Notes: generated by a model not told the origin, from the sequence alone. A stretch of DNA of 64,000 nt from Nostoc sp. NIES-3756 (GCF_001548375.1 NZ_AP017295.1:2266501-2330500), one strand, 5' to 3'; counted from the first letter of the stretch, positions 8,683-14,740 are shown. Program-made: numbers and translations.

Positions 8683-11166
8683 ATGGTGACAGTATCTCAA
8701 AACACTTTTACACAGTTATCTAAAGAGAAATCACTTGTTCTCTGGTTTGATGAGGTTGGTATTAAAGATATCGGCTTGGTGGGGGGTAAAAATGCCTCAT
8801 TAGGGGAAATGATTCAACAACTTACACCCAAAGGCGTAAACGTACCAACAGGATTTGCCACAACTGCCTATGCTTATCGTTATTTTATTCAATCGGCTGG
8901 GTTAGAAGCCAAGTTGCGGGAATTATTTGCAGATTTGGATGTGGAGGATGTGCGAAATTTACAAGAACGGGGACTAAAAGCGCGATCGCTCCTGATGCAC
9001 ACCCCATTTCCCTTAGAATTACAAGAAGCGATCGCTACTGCATATCGCAGTTTATGTGACCAGTACAACCCCGATACAGATGTCGCCGTTCGTTCCAGCG
9101 CCACCGCCGAAGACCTTCCCGATGCAAGTTTTGCCGGACAACAAGAAACCTATCTCAATGTAGTAGGTGTAGAACAAGTATTAACAGCTTGTCATAAATG
9201 TTTTGCTTCCCTATTTACAGACCGCGCAATTTCCTATCGCCACACTAAAGGCTTCGACCATTTTAATGTTGCCTTGGCTGTGGGTGTACAGAAAATGGTA
9301 CGTTCTGACCTTGCCACATCTGGAGTCATGTTTTCTATTGACACAGAGACAGGTTTTAAAGATGCAGCATTAATTACAGCCGCCTATGGTTTAGGTGAAA
9401 ATGTTGTTCAAGGTGCAGTAAATCCAGATGAATATTATGTATTCAAGCCTACATTAAAAGCAGGATTCAAACCAATTATTGATAAAAAATTGGGTAGCAA
9501 AGAATTAAGAATGGTCTATGATGAAGGCTCCCAATCTACTAAAAATGAACCCGTATTAACCCAAGAACAAAATCAATTTGCTCTGAGTGATGCAGAAATT
9601 ATACAACTCGCTCATTGGGCTTGTTTAATTGAAGATCATTATTCCCAAGCCCACGGTAGTTATACCCCAATGGATATCGAATGGGCAAAAGATGGCATTA
9701 CTAACCAAATTTTTGTAGTCCAAGCACGTCCAGAAACTGTGCAGTCGCAGAAGAACAGTAACGTGTTGCGGAGTTATCGGTTAGGACAAGGGACGGGGGA
9801 CAGGGGACAGGGAACAGACAATTTACATAATTCCCAATCCCTAGTCCCGTTAGTTACCGGACGCGCTATTGGCGAAGCAATTAGCCAAGGAAAAGCACGG
9901 GTCATTTTAAACCCCAAACAAATAGAACAGTTCCAAGCTGGGGAAGTTTTAGTAACGGAAAGAACTGACCCCGACTGGGAACCAATTATGAAACGTGCTA
10001 GTGCAATTATCACTAATTCTGGTGGTCGTACCTGTCATGCGGCAATTATTGCACGGGAATTAGGTGTACCTGCGATCGTGGGTTGTGGTAATGCTACGCA
10101 AGTTTTAACCACTGGTCAAGAAGTGACAGTTTCTTGTGCCGAGGGAGAAGAAGGGAACGTTTATCCAGGCTTATTACCTTTCGAGGTCAAGGAAGTTGCT
10201 TTGGAGAATTTACCCCGCACCCGTACCCAAATTTTAATGAATGTGGGTAATCCTCAAGAAGCTTTTAGTTTATCTGCTATTCCTAATGATGGAGTTGGTT
10301 TAGCGCGGACAGAGTTTATCATTGCTAATCAAATCCAAGTTCATCCTTTGGCGTTGATACACTTCGATAAATTGGAGGATGCAGAACAAAAAGCTAAAGT
10401 TGCGGCAATTACAAAAATGTATGATGACAAGCCGCAGTATTTTGTCGATAAGTTAGCCCAAGGTGTGGGGAGAATTGCGGCGGCCTTTTATCCCAAACCC
10501 GTGATTGTGCGAATGTCAGACTTTAAGAGTAATGAGTATCGCAACCTCGCAGGCGGCCCCCAATTTGAACCAGAAGAAGAAAACCCGATGCTTGGTTGGC
10601 GGGGGGCAGCGCGTTACTATGATCAGGGTTATAGAGAAGGCTTTGCTTTAGAGTGTCAGGCTCTCAAACGGGTACGAGATGAGATGGGTTTAACTAATGT
10701 CATTCCCATGATTCCTTTCTGTCGCACACCCGAAGAAGGACGCTTGGTTTTAGCAGAGATGGCAAAGCATGATTTGAAACAAGGCGTTAACGGTTTACAA
10801 GTTTATGTAATGTGCGAATTACCGAGTAACGTCATCCTAGCGGAACAGTTTGCCGAGGTATTTGACGGGTTTTCCATTGGTTCCAACGACCTAACTCAGT
10901 TAACTCTGGGATTGGATAGAGATTCGGGTTTGGTTGCAAGACTGTTTGACGAACGTAGCCCGGCTGTGAAACAAATGGTAAAAATGGCGATCGCATCTGC
11001 AAAAAAACAGCACCGCAAAATCGGTATTTGCGGACAAGCACCAAGCGATTACCCCGAATTTGCTCAGTTTTTAGTAGAAGAAGGAATCGATTCTATCAGT
11101 CTCAATCCCGACTCTGTATTAAAGACGATGCTGGAAATAGCCAAGGTAGAACAGCAAAGTAAATAA
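8683..11166 (+). CDS. ppsA: Phosphoenolpyruvate synthase (pyruvate, water dikinase)
   Basis: PpsA converts pyruvate, ATP and water to PEP, AMP and phosphate. Domain order is as in the family: an ATP/pyruvate-binding part (GGKNASLGEM near residue 35, RSSATAEDLPDASFAGQQET near 145), the swivelling phosphohistidine domain (GGRTCHAAIIARELGVPAIV, catalytic His452) and a C-terminal PEP-binding barrel (GSNDLTQLTLGLDRDSG). Its 827 residues are close to the usual length of about 800. The excess is a Gly/Gln-rich stretch at about residues 364-385 encoded by GGGACAGGG-type repeats at 9783-9835, in the linker before the phosphohistidine domain. The ATG at 8683 has a GGGG-containing ribosome-binding site. 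PEP from this enzyme could feed the dha phosphotransferase genes at 32-37 kb (inference). Confidence 0.96.
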   Translation: MVTVSQNTFTQLSKEKSLVLWFDEVGIKDIGLVGGKNASLGEMIQQLTPKGVNVPTGFATTAYAYRYFIQSAGLEAKLRELFADLDVEDVRNLQERGLKARSLLMHTPFPLELQEAIATAYRSLCDQYNPDTDVAVRSSATAEDLPDASFAGQQETYLNVVGVEQVLTACHKCFASLFTDRAISYRHTKGFDHFNVALAVGVQKMVRSDLATSGVMFSIDTETGFKDAALITAAYGLGENVVQGAVNPDEYYVFKPTLKAGFKPIIDKKLGSKELRMVYDEGSQSTKNEPVLTQEQNQFALSDAEIIQLAHWACLIEDHYSQAHGSYTPMDIEWAKDGITNQIFVVQARPETVQSQKNSNVLRSYRLGQGTGDRGQGTDNLHNSQSLVPLVTGRAIGEAISQGKARVILNPKQIEQFQAGEVLVTERTDPDWEPIMKRASAIITNSGGRTCHAAIIARELGVPAIVGCGNATQVLTTGQEVTVSCAEGEEGNVYPGLLPFEVKEVALENLPRTRTQILMNVGNPQEAFSLSAIPNDGVGLARTEFIIANQIQVHPLALIHFDKLEDAEQKAKVAAITKMYDDKPQYFVDKLAQGVGRIAAAFYPKPVIVRMSDFKSNEYRNLAGGPQFEPEEENPMLGWRGAARYYDQGYREGFALECQALKRVRDEMGLTNVIPMIPFCRTPEEGRLVLAEMAKHDLKQGVNGLQVYVMCELPSNVILAEQFAEVFDGFSIGSNDLTQLTLGLDRDSGLVARLFDERSPAVKQMVKMAIASAKKQHRKIGICGQAPSDYPEFAQFLVEEGIDSISLNPDSVLKTMLEIAKVEQQSK
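9783..9835 (+). repeat. In-frame short repeat inside ppsA
   Basis: GGGACAGGGGACAGGGAAC-type tandem units, common between genes in this group, lie inside ppsA and keep the frame (encoding Gly-Gln-Gly-Thr-like residues). They fall in an interdomain linker where extra residues should be tolerated. Confidence 0.6.
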
Positions 11167-11200
11167 TTTCTCTCCTTGCTATCATTGCACCTTGCCAAAA

Positions 11201-11226
11201 AGCCCAGCCATAATGACTGGGCTTTT
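11201..11226 (+). terminator. ppsA terminator
   Basis: AGCCCAG (11201-11207) pairs perfectly with CTGGGCT (11217-11223), loop of 9 nt, followed by TTTT. It starts 35 bp after the ppsA stop codon. Confidence 0.8.
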
Positions 11227-11418
11227 GTGGGATTATAGTCCCCTGGCTATTTATGGAAGTTACATGTAATTCAACCATCTGATATTTACTACATCCCGTA
11301 AATTAACTATTTCGGAAACTCCTTATACCGATTCAAAAAATTTTTGTAGCATATTTGCCAAGAAATAAATGATCCATCTTGTAGGGCGAACATCTTGCTT
11401 GCCCCAGCATAGAAGTAG

Positions 11419-11447
11419 TAGACAAAATGATACTACAATTGTAGTAT
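11419..11447 (+). promoter_or_regulatory. Predicted promoter with overlapping palindromic operator (HNH gene)
   Basis: TAGACA at 11419-11424, 17 bp, then TAGTAT at 11442-11447. The -10 lies in the right half of ATACTACAATTGTAGTAT (11430-11447), a perfect 18-bp palindrome, so a dimeric regulator bound here would block or position polymerase. The same -10, spacing and TGTAGT core recur before the tRNA array. Another ACTACA is at 11470-11475. Confidence 0.6.
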
Positions 11448-11750
11448 ATAAATGGGGCTAATTACAAATACTACAAAAATTCAATGATCAGCAAATTCCC
11501 TTCAACTATGATTAACGCGCTATATTGCCGACCCCATCGAGGTACAGGCAGAGCAATTTCCTTGCGAGAAGCCGCTAGCGCCTATGTGCTGTTTGCCTTT
11601 GAGGGAATGTATCTGTTCATTGGCAATAAATCTATAAGTGTTGGCATTTTTGGAGCATTAGCCTCTTGGCTAAATCATGACCAACTCAACCAAAGCGGGG
11701 GGTGCAATGTTGTCTAGCACCCATATAGTACAGAAAGTATCAACTACCTT

Positions 11751-11789
11751 ACCCCCGCTCCTGTTCACCAGAGGCGGGGGTTATTTTTT
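11751..11789 (+). terminator. Terminator or attenuator immediately before the HNH gene
   Basis: ACCCCCGC (11751-11758) pairs with GCGGGGGT (11774-11781), followed by TTTTTT at 11784-11789. The HNH ATG is at 11807. Because the only promoter I can see lies upstream, this hairpin may attenuate HNH expression, or it may end a separate leader RNA. Confidence 0.65.
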
Positions 11790-11806
11790 GGGGAGTTAAT
11801 CAACCT

Positions 11807-12340
11807 ATGGAAGCTCAACCACCAAGTCAGCCCCACATACTACAAAATTCAGTTGTAGTGTTCTCAAAAAACTACTTACCACTAGCACGCATCAATATTA
11901 AAAGAGCGATCGCCCTTTTAGTCACAGGTCAAGCAGAATCTGTGAATTTTGGTACTACAAAGCAGTGGGAAGTCCGTTCACCCAGCATCGTACTACAAGT
12001 ACCAGAACATATCCGCTTAACGGCTGGCAATCCCGAACGCCATTGGAAAATACCTGCTGTAAACCGTCGTGAGGTGTTGAGGCGAGACAATCATACCTGC
12101 CAGTACTGCGGTAGCACCAAGAATTTAACGCTTGACCATGTAATACCCCGTTCAAAAGGTGGACAACATACCTGGGACAACGTTGTCACAGCCTGTTCCA
12201 AGTGTAATTCAACCAAGAGCGATCGCCTTCCACATGAAGCAGGAATGGTACTCAAAACCAAACCCAAAGCCCCCATTCATCCAGCCGTTACATTTGCTGA
12301 ACAATTCTGGAACGCACAACGCTTGAATGAATCTGAGTAA
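11807..12340 (+). CDS. HNH endonuclease, zinc-ribbon type (177 aa)
   Basis: A predicted metal-dependent DNA nuclease. The core CQYCGSTKNLTLDHVIPRSK has the first Cys pair (C98, C101) and D110-H111 of the HNH motif, then HTWDNVVTACSKCN supplies N125, the second Cys pair (C130, C133) and the final N134. All catalytic and zinc positions are present. The N-terminal 80 residues (VVFSKNYLPLARINIKRAI) match the arrangement of a stand-alone HNH protein that is widespread in cyanobacterial chromosomes, so it need not be a homing enzyme. It lies just before the tRNA array and shares promoter motifs with it, an unusual setting. Inverted ACTACAA/TTGTAGT (11839-11845 / 11853-11859) lies inside its coding start. 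Confidence 0.88.
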   Translation: MEAQPPSQPHILQNSVVVFSKNYLPLARINIKRAIALLVTGQAESVNFGTTKQWEVRSPSIVLQVPEHIRLTAGNPERHWKIPAVNRREVLRRDNHTCQYCGSTKNLTLDHVIPRSKGGQHTWDNVVTACSKCNSTKSDRLPHEAGMVLKTKPKAPIHPAVTFAEQFWNAQRLNESE

Positions 12341-12359
12341 GTGACTTCAAACTCAATCA

Positions 12360-12397
12360 GAGAGGGCAATACAACGATTACATCACAATGCCCTCTC
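12360..12397 (+). terminator. Hairpin after the HNH gene
   Basis: GAGAGGGCA (12360-12368) pairs perfectly with TGCCCTCTC (12389-12397) over a 20-nt loop. No strong U-run follows (only TTTT after an A-run, near 12412), so it may be a weak terminator or a processing structure between the nuclease gene and the array promoter. Confidence 0.45.
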
Positions 12398-12426
12398 ACC
12401 TCTCAAAAAAATTTTGTAGTATCCCC

Positions 12427-12475
12427 TTGACACCTTGTAATACATTGTGTAGTATATATGTAGTGAAGCACTACA
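12427..12475 (+). promoter_or_regulatory. Predicted promoter and operator of the tRNA array
   Basis: TTGACA at 12427-12432, 17 bp, then TAGTAT at 12450-12455, a near-consensus sigma-70 promoter about 67 bp before the first tRNA. TGTAGT overlaps the -10 (12448-12453), and TGTAGTGAAGCACTACA (12459-12475) is a perfect inverted repeat at the expected transcription start. The -10, the 17-bp spacer and the TGTAGT motif match the HNH promoter at 11419-11447. Confidence 0.65.
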
Positions 12476-12541
12476 GCCTCCCAAAAAGGCATAGAGCAAA
12501 CACCCCAGAACCATGAAAACTGAATAATTACCACCCAACGA

Positions 12542-12617
12542 GGGGGTGTAGCTTAGTCTGGTTTAAAGCAGTCGCCTGTCGAGCGAAAGAACATGGGTTC
12601 AAATCCCTTCATCCCCG
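12542..12617 (+). tRNA. tRNA-Asp(GTC)
   Basis: First gene of the array. The acceptor GGGGGTG/CATCCCC pairs fully; loop CTGTCGA gives anticodon GTC; discriminator G. The T stem has one T-T mismatch. No CCA is encoded. Confidence 0.8.
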
Positions 12618-12623
12618 CCTTGT

Positions 12624-12697
12624 AGCCTTGTGGACAAATAGAAAAGTCGCTTTGGTTCTCAGTCAAAGAGAAGCGGGTGCAACTCCCGTCAAGGCTT
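12624..12697 (+). tRNA. tRNA-Glu(CTC)-like
   Basis: The acceptor AGCCTTG/CAAGGCT is perfect, T-loop TGCAACT, CCA encoded at 12698-12700. The anticodon arm can be drawn with a 7-nt or a 9-nt loop; both put CTC in the centre. The D arm is only 3 bp and lacks the G18-G19 pair, so folding quality is doubtful. Confidence 0.6.
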
Positions 12698-12705
12698 CCA
12701 AGTGT

Positions 12706-12777
12706 GTCCGAGTAGCCAAGTGGGAAGGCGTTGGTCTGCAAAACCAACCATCGTGGGTTCAATCCCCACCTCGGACT
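12706..12777 (+). tRNA. tRNA-Cys(GCA)
   Basis: The acceptor GTCCGAG/CTCGGAC, anticodon stem TTGGT/ACCAA with loop CTGCAAA, and T arm are all well paired. CCA follows at 12778-12780. One of the best-formed members of the array. Confidence 0.9.
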
Positions 12778-12785
12778 CCAAACGT

Positions 12786-12879
12786 CGCAGCGTCACCTAA
12801 CGGTAAGGTACTCGGCTCTAGCCCTTGGATATACGGGTACCCTTCGGGAAGCCTACAGCTACAACTCCCGTCGCTGCTA
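12786..12879 (+). tRNA. tRNA with amber-reading anticodon CTA, T-loop interrupted
   Basis: D stem ACCT/AGGT and T stem ACGGG/CCCGT are perfect, variable loop 5 nt, CCA encoded. The loop CTCTAGC gives anticodon CTA, which reads UAG. Two of the five anticodon-stem pairs are mismatched and C1-T72 does not pair. A 23-nt element (12839-12861) replaces position 55 between T54 and C56. Probably not functional as it stands. Confidence 0.65.
12839..12861 (+). repeat. Small dispersed element in a T-loop (copy 1)
   Basis: It inserts between T54 and C56. Two small hairpins: CCC/GGG around TTC, then AGC/GCT. Flanked by TAC on both sides. Confidence 0.75.
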
Positions 12880-12884
12880 CCAAT

Positions 12885-12955
12885 GCACAGATGGTGTAAT
12901 GGCAGCATCAAGGTCTCCAAAACCTTTGGTCAAGGTTCAAGCCCTTGTCTGTGCG
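12885..12955 (+). tRNA. tRNA-Trp(CCA)
   Basis: The acceptor GCACAGA/TCTGTGC, anticodon stem AAGGT/ACCTT with loop CTCCAAA, and T stem CAAGG/CCTTG all pair; discriminator G as in Trp. CCA is not encoded. Confidence 0.88.
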
Positions 12956-12980
12956 TTGCCGTGTCCTAATCGAAAAAGCT

Positions 12981-13051
<71 letters not shown>

Positions 13052-13082
13052 CAACAGCTTTTTCAACTTGCACGGCATACAT

Positions 13083-13179
13083 GGTGCAGAAGCGAAGTGG
13101 TCGAGCGGCACGTCTTTCAAGCGTGTAATTAGCGGGTACCCTTCGGGAACGCTTACGCGAACAAGTCCCGTCTGCACTA
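13083..13179 (+). tRNA. tRNA-Glu(TTC)-like, T-loop interrupted
   Basis: The acceptor GGTGCAG pairs with CTGCACT (G1-T72 wobble), CCA encoded. Anticodon stem CACGT/GCGTG, loop CTTTCAA, anticodon TTC. The D arm does not fold well and position 8 is A. A 24-nt element fills 13138-13161 between T54 and C56. Confidence 0.6.
13138..13161 (+). repeat. Small dispersed element in a T-loop (copy 2)
   Basis: Same site as copy 1 (T54/C56). First hairpin CCC/GGG, second CGC/GCG, a compensatory change relative to copy 1. Confidence 0.75.
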
Positions 13180-13189
13180 CCAAATTTAT

Positions 13190-13271
13190 GGGTCGGCTCA
13201 CCTATTGGTGTAGGTAACGGTCTGTAAAACCGCCGCGTTCAGTGTTGCTGGTTCAATTCCAGCCCGACCCA
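13190..13271 (+). tRNA. tRNA-Tyr(GTA)
   Basis: Acceptor GGGTCGG/CCGACCC, loop CTGTAAA (anticodon GTA), and a long variable arm as expected for bacterial tRNA-Tyr. T arm GCTGG/CCAGC with loop TTCAATT, discriminator A. Confidence 0.88.
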
Positions 13272-13275
13272 TCAA

Positions 13276-13363
13276 GGAGAGATTGCTATTGGCAGGGCAA
13301 GCTGTTTGCTAAACAGTCGTGAGATTCATCATCTCACTGTGGGTTCGACTCCCTCTCTCTCCG
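13276..13363 (+). tRNA. tRNA-Ser(GCT)
   Basis: Acceptor GGAGAGA/TCTCTCC, loop TTGCTAA (anticodon GCT), long class II variable arm with a GTGAGAT/ATCTCAC stem, discriminator G. The T stem has one mismatch. Confidence 0.85.
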
Positions 13364-13368
13364 CCTTT

Positions 13369-13442
13369 GAGAACGTGGTGTAACTGGATAACACGTCAGT
13401 CTACGAAACTGAAAAGTGAAGGTTCAAGTCCTTCCGTTCTCG
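13369..13442 (+). tRNA. tRNA-Arg(ACG)
   Basis: The acceptor GAGAACG/CGTTCTC, anticodon stem TCAGT/ACTGA with loop CTACGAA, and T stem GAAGG/CCTTC are perfect. A34 would be edited to inosine by TadA. One of the best-formed members. Confidence 0.9.
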
Positions 13443-13447
13443 TCTAT

Positions 13448-13524
13448 CCCCTGGTAGCTCAGTTTTGGTAGAGAGCGCTGGTCTGAAAAATCAGAGGTCG
13501 TCGGTTCGATTCCGACCTGGGGGA
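13448..13524 (+). tRNA. tRNA-Phe(GAA)
   Basis: Acceptor CCCCTGG/CTGGGGG (with wobble pairs), D stem GCTC/GAGC, loop CTGAAAA (anticodon GAA), T arm GTCGG/CCGAC, discriminator A. Confidence 0.88.
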
Positions 13525-13533
13525 CTGGCATAT

Positions 13534-13608
<75 letters not shown>

Positions 13609-13613
13609 TTTAT

Positions 13614-13705
13614 TGCAGGATGGACGATTGGCAAGTCGCCTTGACTCTGAATCAAGGAGAGGTTGGTACCCTCCGGGAAGCCAGCTACAACCCCAACTCC
13701 TGCAT
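13614..13705 (+). tRNA. tRNA-Gln(CTG)-like, T-loop interrupted
   Basis: The acceptor TGCAGGA/TCCTGCA and anticodon stem CTTGA/TCAAG are perfect; loop CTCTGAA gives CTG. T stem GTTGG/CCAAC is perfect, CCA encoded. A 20-nt element (13668-13687) sits between T54 and C56. Confidence 0.7.
13668..13687 (+). repeat. Small dispersed element in a T-loop (copy 3)
   Basis: Same T54/C56 site. First hairpin CCC/GGG with loop TCC; second AGC/GCT with a two-base loop. Flanked by TAC on both sides. Confidence 0.75.
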
Positions 13706-13716
13706 CCAAATATCAA

Positions 13717-13790
13717 TGGGAAGTAGGCAAACAGGCAAAGCCGTCGCACTTTGAACGCGAAGTTTGAAGGTTCGATTCCTTCCTTCCCAG
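13717..13790 (+). tRNA. tRNA-Gln(TTG)
   Basis: Acceptor TGGGAAG/CTTCCCA with the T1-A72 pair and G73 typical of tRNA-Gln, D stem GGC/GCC, loop CTTTGAA (anticodon TTG), T arm GAAGG/CCTTC. One pair of the anticodon stem is mismatched. Confidence 0.8.
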
Positions 13791-13800
13791 CCTAATATAT

Positions 13801-13896
13801 ACTCCTGTAGCCCAACTGGCAGAGGCGGCTGTCTCAAAAACAGTCTGTGTATGGGTACTGCTCCGCAGAAGCAAGCTACAACTCCTGTCGGGAGTA
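13801..13896 (+). tRNA. tRNA with anticodon CAA (Leu), short variable loop, T-loop interrupted
   Basis: Acceptor ACTCCTG/CGGGAGT, D stem GCC/GGC, anticodon stem GCTGT/ACAGT, loop CTCAAAA, CCA encoded. The variable loop is only 6 nt, where bacterial tRNA-Leu needs a long arm. A 22-nt element (13857-13878) lies between T54 and C56; its first hairpin is CTGC/GCAG instead of CCC/GGG. Confidence 0.65.
13857..13878 (+). repeat. Small dispersed element in a T-loop (copy 4)
   Basis: Same T54/C56 site. The first hairpin is CTGC/GCAG, a double compensatory change from CCC/GGG; second AGC/GCT. Flanked by TAC. Confidence 0.75.
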
Positions 13897-13903
13897 CCAA
13901 ATT

Positions 13904-13994
13904 GGGTCGTTGGCAGAGCGGATATGCAGCCGCCTTTTAAGCGGACTTATCCAGGTACCCTTCGAGAAGCAAGCTACAACCCCTGGGCGACCCA
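13904..13994 (+). tRNA. tRNA-Lys(TTT)-like, T-loop interrupted
   Basis: Acceptor GGGTCGT/GCGACCC, loop CTTTTAA (anticodon TTT), T stem CCAGG/CCTGG perfect, CCA encoded. A 20-nt element (13957-13976) lies between T54 and C56. Confidence 0.68.
13957..13976 (+). repeat. Small dispersed element in a T-loop (copy 5)
   Basis: Same T54/C56 site. First hairpin has one changed base (CTTCGAG), second AGC/GCT. Flanked by TAC. Confidence 0.75.
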
Positions 13995-14003
13995 CCAAAT
14001 GAT

Positions 14004-14077
14004 GCCCCTGTGACGCAATTGGCAGACGTAGCCCGCTTAAACCGGGTTTGTTGCAGGTTCAATTCCTGTCAGGGGTA
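14004..14077 (+). tRNA. tRNA-Leu(TAA) with a short variable loop
   Basis: Acceptor GCCCCTG/CAGGGGT (G1-T72), Leu-like D arm (GCAATTGGCAGAC), loop CTTAAAC (anticodon TAA), intact T arm GCAGG/CCTGT. The variable region is 5 nt, so the class II arm expected of tRNA-Leu is absent. Confidence 0.75.
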
Positions 14078-14078
14078 T

Positions 14079-14150
14079 GCGGGGATAGAGCAAGAGCGGC
14101 TCGGCAGTCTCATAAGCTGCAAACAGTGAGTGCAACTCTCACCCCCGCTT
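14079..14150 (+). tRNA. tRNA with anticodon CAT (Met or Ile2-like), 6-bp acceptor
   Basis: D stem GAGC/GCTC, anticodon stem GCAGT/GCTGC, loop CTCATAA, T stem GTGAG/CTCAC, CCA at 14151-14153. Only six acceptor pairs (GCGGGG/CCCCGC) form. It starts 1 bp after the previous tRNA. Confidence 0.7.
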
Positions 14151-14155
14151 CCAAA

Positions 14156-14249
14156 TCTGGTGTGGCTCAACGACAGAGCGATCGCCTTGTAAGCGATGGG
14201 TTGCGGGTATCCTTCGGGATGCCTACGGCTACAACTCCTGCTGGGGCTA
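14156..14249 (+). tRNA. tRNA-Thr(TGT)-like, T-loop interrupted, acceptor degenerate
   Basis: D stem GCTC/GAGC, anticodon stem ATCGC/GCGAT and T stem are good; loop CTTGTAA gives TGT; CCA is encoded. The acceptor strands TCTGGTG and TGGGGCT do not pair. A 23-nt element (14209-14231) lies between T54 and C56. A HIP1 octamer spans 14178-14185. Likely a pseudo-tRNA. Confidence 0.6.
14209..14231 (+). repeat. Small dispersed element in a T-loop (copy 6)
   Basis: Same T54/C56 site. First hairpin ATCC/GGAT, second GCC/GGC; both differ from the other copies by paired changes. Confidence 0.75.
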
Positions 14250-14258
14250 CCAATTTAT

Positions 14259-14355
14259 GGGAGTGTCGCCTAATGGATGGGCATCGTTCGCGTTAGCGTC
14301 TCCGAAGGAGAATCTTCTAAATCGATTTGTAGGGGTTCAAGTCCCTTCACTCCTG
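14259..14355 (+). tRNA. tRNA-Arg(TCT)-like, anticodon stem interrupted
   Basis: Acceptor GGGAGTG/CACTCCT, D stem GCC/GGC and T arm are intact. Removing 25 nt (14287-14311) restores a perfect anticodon stem TCGAT/ATCGA around loop CTTCTAA (anticodon TCT). The insert is the T-loop element family in reverse orientation. It cannot work unless the insert is removed. Confidence 0.6.
14287..14311 (-). repeat. Same element family, inverted, in an anticodon stem (copy 7)
   Basis: Read on the minus strand, these 25 bases match copy 2 together with its preceding T at 20 of 25 positions. Hairpins TCTCC/GGAGA and CGC/GCG. It splits the anticodon stem of tRNA-Arg(TCT). Confidence 0.7.
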
Positions 14356-14363
14356 CCAAATAT

Positions 14364-14436
14364 GGGTCTGTAGCTTAATTGGGAAAGCGTCTGCCTTGCA
14401 AGCAGAAAGATGTCGGTTCAAATCCGACCAGTATCC
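14364..14436 (+). tRNA. tRNA-Ala(TGC)-like
   Basis: Anticodon stem TCTGC/GCAGA with loop CTTGCAA (anticodon TGC) and T arm GTCGG/CCGAC are perfect. Acceptor GGGTCTG/CAGTATC has G3-A70 and T4-T69 mismatches, so the G3-U70 identity pair of tRNA-Ala is absent. Confidence 0.7.
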
Positions 14437-14442
14437 ACTGAT

Positions 14443-14517
14443 GGTGTCTGAAGCCAAAGCGATCGCGGCGCTGGTTTGTGGAACCAGTCATAGCGGGTTT
14501 AAGTCCCGTCTGACACC
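14443..14517 (+). tRNA. tRNA-His(GTG)
   Basis: Loop TTGTGGA in stem CTGGT/ACCAG gives GTG. The extra G at 14443 faces C73 at 14517, the G-1:C73 pair diagnostic of tRNA-His. Acceptor has one T-T mismatch. The D-loop contains a HIP1 octamer (14459-14466) and lacks G18-G19. Confidence 0.78.
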
Positions 14518-14523
14518 CCTTAA

Positions 14524-14606
14524 GGAAGATGCCGCTAAATGGTGGGCAACCGGTCTTGAAAACCGGGGTGGGTTAACACCCAGTGGTTCGATTCCTCCAT
14601 CTTCCG
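14524..14606 (+). tRNA. tRNA-Ser(TGA)
   Basis: Acceptor GGAAGAT/ATCTTCC, anticodon stem CCGGT/ACCGG with loop CTTGAAA (anticodon TGA), and a long variable arm GGTGGGTT/AACACCC fit tRNA-Ser. The T stem has mismatches; discriminator G. Confidence 0.82.
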
Positions 14607-14610
14607 CCTT

Positions 14611-14682
14611 CCACCTGAAGCCGAAAAGTGAGGCGCTGTGCTGATAACACAGTTATAGGAGGGGCAGTACCTCCCCGGTGGA
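14611..14682 (+). tRNA. tRNA-Ile(GAT)-like with abnormal T-loop
   Basis: Anticodon stem CTGTG/CACAG is perfect, loop CTGATAA (anticodon GAT). Acceptor CCACCTG/CCGGTGG has one mismatch. T stem GGAGG/CCTCC is good but its loop GGCAGTA lacks the TTC sequence. Last gene of the array. Confidence 0.65.
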
Positions 14683-14740
14683 TTATTTGAAATAAAGAAT
14701 GCGGCAGATATCTGTGTAGGGCTGTACAGATCGCTCCTAC

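Larger units (their letters stand above)
11227..11806. other. Promoter and leader region of the HNH-tRNA locus, 0.58 kb
   Basis: The region holds a promoter with an 18-bp perfect palindrome (11419-11447), further ACTACA motifs, a weak open frame at 11484-11717 that I do not accept as a gene, and a strong terminator (11751-11789) only 17 bp before the HNH start codon. The leader would be about 350 nt. Confidence 0.55.

Noticed and set aside
11484..11717. 77-codon plus-strand frame before the HNH gene
   Set aside because: It has no ribosome-binding site, odd composition (Cys-Arg-Pro-His, then Gly/Ala-rich), includes repeat-like GAAGCCGCTAGCG DNA and no family resemblance. It could be a leader peptide at most.
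11807..12340. HNH protein as a homing endonuclease that created the tRNA array
   Set aside because: Its architecture matches the stand-alone HNH protein common in cyanobacterial chromosomes, and no intron or intein surrounds it. Shared promoters suggest co-regulation but not homing.
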